From positions 1-11,428 of the forward strand of contig WLCS01000019.1 of NCBI GenBank assembly GCA_009705185.1: a DNA stretch of 11,428 nucleotides, given 5' to 3'. The DNA is from Actinomycetota bacterium (GTDB lineage: Bacteria > Actinomycetota > Actinomycetes > Nanopelagicales > Nanopelagicaceae). Shown in pieces: positions 7,158-11,428 of the stretch. The notes below the pieces were generated by a model. It did not search any database, was not told the DNA's origin, and saw only the letters and a list, made by a program, of their open reading frames with translations. The position numbers were made by a program, and so were the translations under genes. Numbering within the stretch: the stretch's first letter is position 1; every line of letters begins with the position of its first letter.

Positions 7158-7208
7158 AAAAGGAGAAAACCGCAAAATCCACGCGGAGAACAATCGTGGA
7201 TCCTGCGG
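7158..7208 (-). terminator. Intrinsic terminator after the alanine-rich gene
   Basis: On the minus strand a 14-base arm at 7195-7208 pairs fully with 7170-7183, allowing two adjacent G-U pairs, around an 11-base loop. It is followed by TTTTCTCCTTTT. The hairpin starts 34 bases after the stop codon of the alanine-rich gene. It isolates that gene from rpmE. Its near-perfect stem makes it one of the strongest terminators in the window. Confidence 0.88.
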
Positions 7209-7242
7209 CTTTCAACGTCCCTGAAGAGTACGAAGGTGCTAC

Positions 7243-7626
7243 TTACTTAGCTGGCTTTGCAGGTGCAACTGGTTTTGCACCGAGTGCTGCAATTGCTGCT
7301 TCATGAGTTGCCTTAGCTGCTGCTACTGCGCTCTTGTGTGCAGCGCGTGCAGCTGCTTTTGCATCTGCAGTCTTTGCTGCAGCAAGTGCGGTATCAAGAG
7401 TTGTCTTAGCAGATGCAAGTGCTGCCTTATGTGCTGAATGAGCTGCTTCTGCACCTGTGCGATATGTTGCAATTGCTGCTTTGTAAGCAGTTACTGCTGC
7501 TTGGTATGCAACTTTTTCAGCTGAAACTGGTTTTGGAGTTTTCTCTGCAGCTACTGCAGATCCTGCTCCTGAAAATAATGCGAGTGCAACAACGAGTGCA
7601 ATCTTGCTAGCTGACTTCTTATTCAT
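7243..7626 (-). CDS. Small exported alanine/lysine-rich protein of unknown function
   Basis: I do not recognise a family. The 127-residue product starts with a clear Sec signal peptide: MNKKSASK, a hydrophobic stretch (9-22), then AGSAVAA before a probable cleavage near residue 27. The mature part is almost only Ala, Lys, Thr, Val and His with no Cys or Trp. It should be a long amphipathic helix or helical hairpin, ending in a Pro/Lys tail (KPVAPAKPAK). AHK(A/S)A(L/V)A occurs at residues 65-71 and 96-102, followed by similar sequence, which suggests an internal duplication of about 31 residues. I chose the ATG at 7624-7626 because GAAGGAG lies 6 bases upstream and the signal peptide begins there; the frame extends to a GTG at 7680 but the added 18 residues spoil the signal peptide. 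It is a single-gene unit between two terminators. Confidence 0.8.
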   Translation of the reverse strand: MNKKSASKIALVVALALFSGAGSAVAAEKTPKPVSAEKVAYQAAVTAYKAAIATYRTGAEAAHSAHKAALASAKTTLDTALAAAKTADAKAAARAAHKSAVAAAKATHEAAIAALGAKPVAPAKPAK

Positions 7627-7730
7627 CTTTATCTCCTTCTCGTGAGGAAAGTTCCCCGTTTGATGAAGCAAACTATCCACGGCAACCTTGTGATTCCTCT
7701 GTGTTTTATTGGCGCGGTCGGTGGGAAATC

Positions 7731-7763
7731 AGAAACCCCGCTCAGAATCTGAACGGGGTTTCT
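7731..7763 (-). terminator. Intrinsic terminator after rho
   Basis: The arms AGAAACCCCG (7731-7740) and CGGGGTTTCT (7754-7763) are perfect 10-base complements. They continue, after one mismatch, into TCAG/CTGA around a 3-base loop. The T residues of the stem end serve as a short U-tract on the minus strand. It lies 16 bases after the rho stop codon. The hairpin is nearly symmetrical, so it could also act on plus-strand transcripts. Confidence 0.9.
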
Positions 7764-7779
7764 TGTGAATTACGTGTGA

Positions 7780-9342
7780 TTACTTGCTGTCGTCAGGTCC
7801 TGACGTTGTCTTCTGGATTTGCATCAAGAATTCAACGTTGGACTTTGTGCCCTTCATCTTCTCGAGCAAGAGTTCAAGCGCTGCCTGTGGCTCCAATGCG
7901 TGCAATACGCGACGAAGCTTCCAGACAATATTAAGTTCTTCAGTTCCCATAAGAATTTCTTCTTTACGTGTACCTGAAGCAACAACGTTTACAGCTGGGA
8001 AAATTCTCTTATCCGCCATTCTGCGATCGAGAATAAGTTCCATGTTTCCAGTTCCCTTAAACTCTTCGAAGATCACTTCATCCATACGAGATCCAGTATC
8101 AACAAGAGCTGTTGCAAGAATTGTGAGCGATCCGCCATCTTCGATATTACGTGCAGCACCGAAGAACTTCTTAGGAGGATAGAGAGCTGCTGAATCAACA
8201 CCACCGGAAAGAATTCGGCCTGATGCCGGAGCAGCGATGTTGTATGCGCGACCCAAACGAGTAATTGAGTCGAGAAGGACTACAACGTCATGGCCCATTT
8301 CAACAAGACGCTTTGCTCGCTCGATAGCTAGCTCAGCAATTGTTGTGTGGTCATCTGCAGGACGGTCGAATGTTGAAGCGATGACTTCACCTTTAACGCT
8401 TCGCTGCATATCTGTCACTTCTTCAGGACGCTCATCAACGAGAACGACCATGAGGTGACACTCAGGATTATTGGTTGTGATTGCGTTTGCAATTGATTGC
8501 AGAACCATTGTCTTACCAGCTTTCGGTGGCGAAACAATAAGTCCGCGCTGGCCTTTACCAATTGGCGCGATCAAATCGATAACACGAGTAGTAAGAATAT
8601 TTGGCTCTGTTTCAAGGCGTAAACGCTCTTGAGGATAGAGAGGAACAAGCTTTCCGAATTCGACGCGGTTACGAGCTTCTTCGTACGGCGCTCCGTTAAT
8701 TGTTTCAAGTGTGATGAGTGGGTTGTACTTCTGACGAGTTTCACCTTCGCGTGCTTGGCGAACTTGGCCAGTAACAACATCTCCCTTGCGAAGTCCGTAC
8801 TTACGAACTTGTCCTTGAGAAACGTACACATCGTTTGGACCAGGCAAATATCCACCTGTACGAATAAATGAGTAATTCTCCAAAATATCTACGAGGCCGC
8901 CTACTGGAACGAGCACATCGTCCTCGCCGATTACTGGTTCACGCTCTTCGCGGTTTCCACGATCACGATTGCGATCACGGCCACGATTGCGATCACGACC
9001 ACGATTGCGATCACGGCCACGGTCTTGTGAGGAACCGTTGTTATCTGAAGATTCCTCGTTGTCATCCTCATCATCGGATGAGTTATCTGAATTCCCATTA
9101 CCTGAAGACTTGTTATCGCGATTAGCCTTCTTCGCATTACGTGCTTCACGACGTGCTTCTCGTTCTGCTTTAGCAGCTTCACGGTTTGCCGCCTGTAGAT
9201 CTGCAATAGCAACTACGAGCGCTTCCTTCTTAAGCTTTGCAGCACCATCAATACCAAGTTGTGACGCAACTTCCTTTAATTTAGGAAGGGTCATAGCTGA
9301 AAGCTCTGGGCTACTAGAACGAATTGGTTCTGTTGTTGTCAT
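7780..9342 (-). CDS. rho: Transcription termination factor Rho
   Basis: Rho is the hexameric RNA helicase that ends transcription at unstructured, C-rich RNA. The 520 residues are about 100 longer than E. coli Rho. In order: an N-terminal helical Rho_N domain (about 15-50); a low-complexity insertion (about 55-135) that is first Ala/Lys/Arg-rich, then Asn/Ser/Asp/Glu-rich, then Arg/Asp/Asn repeats; the RNA-binding cold-shock-like domain with ENYSFIRTGGYLPGPNDVYV (155-174); and the ATPase domain. The P-loop is SPPKAGKT (271-278). DERPEEVTDM (303-312), the Walker B strand VVVLLDSITR (353-362), and GGVDSAALYPPKKFFGAARNIE (380-401) are intact. Long insertions of this kind are normal in actinobacterial Rho and add RNA contacts. 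The start at 9340-9342 has only a weak GAAAAG upstream. The gene ends at its own intrinsic terminator. Confidence 0.97.
   Translation of the reverse strand: MTTTEPIRSSSPELSAMTLPKLKEVASQLGIDGAAKLKKEALVVAIADLQAANREAAKAEREARREARNAKKANRDNKSSGNGNSDNSSDDEDDNEESSDNNGSSQDRGRDRNRGRDRNRGRDRNRDRGNREEREPVIGEDDVLVPVGGLVDILENYSFIRTGGYLPGPNDVYVSQGQVRKYGLRKGDVVTGQVRQAREGETRQKYNPLITLETINGAPYEEARNRVEFGKLVPLYPQERLRLETEPNILTTRVIDLIAPIGKGQRGLIVSPPKAGKTMVLQSIANAITTNNPECHLMVVLVDERPEEVTDMQRSVKGEVIASTFDRPADDHTTIAELAIERAKRLVEMGHDVVVLLDSITRLGRAYNIAAPASGRILSGGVDSAALYPPKKFFGAARNIEDGGSLTILATALVDTGSRMDEVIFEEFKGTGNMELILDRRMADKRIFPAVNVVASGTRKEEILMGTEELNIVWKLRRVLHALEPQAALELLLEKMKGTKSNVEFLMQIQKTTSGPDDSK
8961..9020 (-). repeat. 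In-frame 18-base tandem repeat within rho
   Basis: Two full 18-base units (8973-8990 and 8991-9008, differing at one position) are flanked by a 12-base partial unit on each side. They encode the RDRNRG hexapeptide array (about residues 107-127 of Rho). Both unit length and partials keep the reading frame. The near-identity at DNA level suggests recent expansion by slippage, so copy number may vary between strains. Confidence 0.85.
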
Positions 9343-9464
9343 GTATTTCTTTTCAGTTTGGGGCTTACTTACATAAGTGAAACCCAGGGGTTTATTTTTT
9401 ATTACTTCTTGGATTTATCAATTCTTACTCTGCCCTTACTTACCGGGTCGAACTGATGGCCAAA
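9343..9464 (-). promoter_or_regulatory. thrB-rho spacer with repeats, probable rho leader
   Basis: This 122-base gap holds no gene. It contains a 9-base direct repeat, CTTACTTAC on the plus strand, at 9364-9372 and 9435-9443. It also has an inverted repeat ACTTA-CA-TAAGT (9367-9378), a short stem AAACC/GGTTT (9380-9393) and an A/T-rich block (9391-9425). On the plus strand the short stem is followed by TATTTTTT, a weak plus-strand terminator pattern. The rho promoter probably lies here, but I found no -35/-10 pair that I would defend. Rho mRNA leaders are commonly targets of Rho autoregulation. Confidence 0.4.
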
Positions 9465-10391
9465 CTATAGCAGGCTGGCTCCGCGGGCTGCAATTTCGAG
9501 CGATTTACCCTCAAATTTAGCGCCACCTGCACGGCTTAACTGTTCTGTCTCTTCTTGATCACCAGTGTGAAGTGCCATCACAGTTGGACCTGCACCAGAA
9601 ATAAATGCAGCAACTCCGGCAGCACGTAACTTTGTTAGCAGCGCATACGAAGCTGGCATTGCTTCTTGTCTATATGACTGGTGAAGGAAATCTTCTGTCG
9701 CAGTAAAAAGTAAGTCTGGACGAATAGTAAGTGCGTGCATCATCAGTGCAGTATTGGTGCTATTTCGTTGTGCGTCTTCAAATGGAATTGATTCAGGCAA
9801 CATCTTTCTCGCCTTATTTGTTGAAAGAGAACCTGAAGGGATAAATGCCATCGCCTTGATGCGTGGATCTACTGGAATCTGAATTGAATGAGCCGAATGT
9901 TTTGCAGTTGAGGAATCTTTCCAAGCAACTGTTGCGCCACCAAAGAGAGCTGCAGCAACGTTATCTGGGTGACCTTCCATCTCTGTTGCAAGATTGAGGA
10001 GTACTTCATCGCTCATTTTGTCTGTACCAGTTAGGACAAGTGCGCGTGCGAGTACGAGCCCACCCACAATTGCAGATGCCGATGAACCGAGTCCTCGTCC
10101 GTGAGGAATAACGTTCAGTGCACGAATGGCAATTCCTTTTGGCTTTCCACCTAAGTAATCAAAACCTTTGTACATCGCTTTGACGAGAAGATTCTTATCT
10201 GTCCGAGGGACATCATCAGCACCTTCGCCAGTGACATCGATATCTAAACCAGGATCATCAAGAATCTGTGCGACATATCTATCGCACATTCCAAAAGCTA
10301 AACCGAACGAGTCGAATCCAGGTCCCAAGTTTGCTGAAGTTGCAGGCACTTGTACCTGTATTGGATTAGCTTTAAATGTTGGCTTGGCCAT
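9465..10391 (-). CDS. thrB: Homoserine kinase
   Basis: This GHMP-family kinase phosphorylates homoserine with ATP to O-phosphohomoserine, the substrate of the ThrC enzyme encoded just upstream. All three family motifs are visible: VPATSANLGPGFDS near the N-terminus (15-28), the ATP-binding loop HGRGLGSSASA (97-107), and the C-terminal SGAGPT (265-270). EGHPDNVAAALFGG (139-152) is also conserved. The 308 residues match the usual length of about 300-315. The ATG at 10389-10391 lies 19 bases after the thrC stop codon with only a weak upstream purine run, so thrC-thrB are probably cotranscribed. Homoserine dehydrogenase is expected just beyond the right edge by comparison with other actinobacteria. 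Confidence 0.96.
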   Translation of the reverse strand: MAKPTFKANPIQVQVPATSANLGPGFDSFGLAFGMCDRYVAQILDDPGLDIDVTGEGADDVPRTDKNLLVKAMYKGFDYLGGKPKGIAIRALNVIPHGRGLGSSASAIVGGLVLARALVLTGTDKMSDEVLLNLATEMEGHPDNVAAALFGGATVAWKDSSTAKHSAHSIQIPVDPRIKAMAFIPSGSLSTNKARKMLPESIPFEDAQRNSTNTALMMHALTIRPDLLFTATEDFLHQSYRQEAMPASYALLTKLRAAGVAAFISGAGPTVMALHTGDQEETEQLSRAGGAKFEGKSLEIAARGASLL

Positions 10392-10410
10392 GGCTTAATT
10401 CTGTCTCACT

Positions 10411-11428
10411 TTAATTGTTTCGCACTAGACCTAGAGCTTTTGCTGCCGCGTCTGCATTTACTGGCACAACAACTGGATCTGCGGCGCCTTCGAGTGCCCA
10501 AGGAATATCTTTGAGGCCATTTCCTGTGCAAGTAATAACAATTGTTTTGTCTTTAGGAAGTTTTCCTGCGTTCTTGTATTTAATCAGACCTGCTAAACCA
10601 GCGGCTGATGAAGGTTCGCAGAAAATTCCTTCTTTCGAGGCAAGTAAGTGATACGCAGAGAGAATTTCTTCATCTGTGACGCTATCAATGAGTCCACCAG
10701 ATTCATCACGTGCAGCGATTGCTTGATCCCATGAAGCCGGGTTACCAATGCGGATAGCAGTTGCAATTGTTTCTGGTTTTAATACTGGTTTTCCTGAAAC
10801 GAGTGGCGCAGCCCCTGCAGCTTGGAAACCCCACATCGCAGGAAGTTTCGTTGACATCTTGTCATTGCGATATTCGTTATAGCCCTTCCAGTATGCAGTG
10901 ATATTTCCTGCATTTCCTACTGGCAAAGTGTGAATATCTGGTGCATCACCCAACATATCTACTACTTCAAAAGCGGCTGTCTTCTGTCCTTCAATTCGAT
11001 AAGGATTCACTGAATTCACGAGAGAAACTGGATAGTGCTCAGATAAATCGCGAGCAAGCACTAAACAATCGTCAAAGTTTCCATCAACTTGCAAAAGTTT
11101 CGCTCCATGCACAACTGCTTGAGCAAGTTTGCCCATCGCAATTTTGCCTTCAGGAATTAGTACGGCAGGAACCATTCCGGCTTTTACTGCGTAGGCCGCA
11201 GCAGATGCAGATGTATTTCCGGTTGATGCACAGATAACAGCTTTTGCGCCCTCTTCTGCAGCTTTAGTAATCGCCATTGTCATGCCGCGATCTTTAAATG
11301 ATCCAGTTGGATTAATTCCTTCAAACTTTACCCAAACATTATTGCCAAGCATCTCCGATAAAACACATGCATACACAAGCGGAGTGCCACCCTCGCGCAA
11401 AGTAACCACCGGAGTCTTTGAAGAAACA
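10411..11428 (-). CDS. thrC: Threonine synthase (5' end outside window)
   Basis: This PLP enzyme of fold type II converts O-phosphohomoserine to threonine and phosphate, the final step of the pathway. The frame stays open to the right edge, so the true start is missing. A GTG at 11407-11409 is internal, since the in-frame codons to its right (VSSKTP) continue the typical lead-in to [11 protein letters not shown]. The PLP lysine is in [11 protein letters not shown], 38 codons after that GTG. The phosphate-cup sequence is [12 protein letters not shown], with further cofactor contacts in PVGNAGN and the C-terminal TCTGNGLKD. About 340 residues are seen of an expected 350-360. No key residue appears altered. 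Confidence 0.96.
   Translation of the reverse strand, partial: VSSKTPVVTLREGGTPLVYACVLSEMLGNNVWVKFEGINPTGSFKDRGMTMAITKAAEEGAKAVICASTGNTSASAAAYAVKAGMVPAVLIPEGKIAMGKLAQAVVHGAKLLQVDGNFDDCLVLARDLSEHYPVSLVNSVNPYRIEGQKTAAFEVVDMLGDAPDIHTLPVGNAGNITAYWKGYNEYRNDKMSTKLPAMWGFQAAGAAPLVSGKPVLKPETIATAIRIGNPASWDQAIAARDESGGLIDSVTDEEILSAYHLLASKEGIFCEPSSAAGLAGLIKYKNAGKLPKDKTIVITCTGNGLKDIPWALEGAADPVVVPVNADAAAKALGLVRNN

Noticed and set aside
7000..7215. Minus-strand frame of 71 residues across the rpmE leader
   Set aside because: It spans a strong terminator and the rpmE start in another frame, has no family resemblance, and its start sits inside the terminator stem.
7413..7610. Plus-strand Leu-rich frame opposite the alanine-rich gene
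   Set aside because: Its leucines and glutamines come from reading complemented Ala codons. The minus frame has a signal peptide and a ribosome binding site.
7658..7673. GTTTG/CAAAC hairpin in the leader of the alanine-rich gene
   Set aside because: A 5-base stem with a 6-base loop is easily found by chance, and nothing nearby supports a role.
8868..9376. Plus-strand frames with His/Asp/Cys or Arg/Ser/Pro repeats opposite rho
   Set aside because: They are the complement of the RDRNRG-coding tandem repeat and of the rho start. They have no ribosome binding site, and the minus frame is a complete Rho.
1..11428. Mobile element, CRISPR array, toxin-antitoxin or phage defence genes
   Set aside because: No transposase, terminal inverted repeats, spaced direct repeats, tRNA-associated junction or unknown multi-gene block was seen. 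Gene order is the conserved actinobacterial one throughout.

Overview
This window is a compact, almost entirely minus-strand block of actinobacterial housekeeping genes. In transcription order (right to left) it reads thrC (5' end cut off), thrB, rho, a small secreted alanine-rich protein, rpmE, prfA, prmC, a tsaC/Sua5-family gene, glyA, a wecA-type transferase, atpI, atpZ, atpB and atpE (3' end cut off). The order thrC-thrB-rho-rpmE-prfA-prmC-sua5-(glyA)-wecA-atpI-atpB-atpE is the one I know from Mycobacterium and Streptomyces, so the phylum call is firm. By eye the base composition is well below 50 % GC, with tiny gaps and gene overlaps. Together these suggest a small-genome, low-GC actinobacterium such as the freshwater acI/Nanopelagicales group; that finer placement is inference.

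Layout. At the right, thrC-thrB catalyse the last two steps of threonine synthesis. A 122-base spacer with repeats leads to rho, which carries a long N-rich, acidic, then RDRNRG-type insertion. Rho ends at a strong intrinsic terminator. Next comes a single-gene unit encoding an exported Ala/Lys-rich protein, closed by a second strong terminator. The rpmE leader can fold into a branched structure just before the ribosome binding site, and rpmE ends at a third terminator. A new unit then runs prfA-prmC-tsaC-glyA-wecA-atpI-atpZ with gaps of 2 to 21 bases or overlaps of 20 bases. A 147-base spacer with a terminator/anti-terminator-like hairpin pair and a candidate promoter precedes atpB-atpE.

How they work together. 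prfA and prmC form the termination factor and its GGQ-methylating partner. The tsaC-family gene sits where the t6A tRNA-modification gene is expected. rpmE supplies ribosomal protein L31. glyA feeds one-carbon metabolism, and WecA starts envelope glycopolymer synthesis on a lipid carrier. AtpI and AtpZ are assembly or ion-supply helpers for the FoF1 ATP synthase whose membrane subunits a and c follow.

I found no CRISPR array, insertion sequence, phage gene, tRNA or rRNA, and no stretch over 300 bases without a gene. The points most worth a second look are the Sua5 homologue, which has lost most of its family's active-site residues in an intact frame; the rpmE leader; the alanine-rich cassette between rho and rpmE; and the region before atpB. 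I see no clearly new multi-gene system here.
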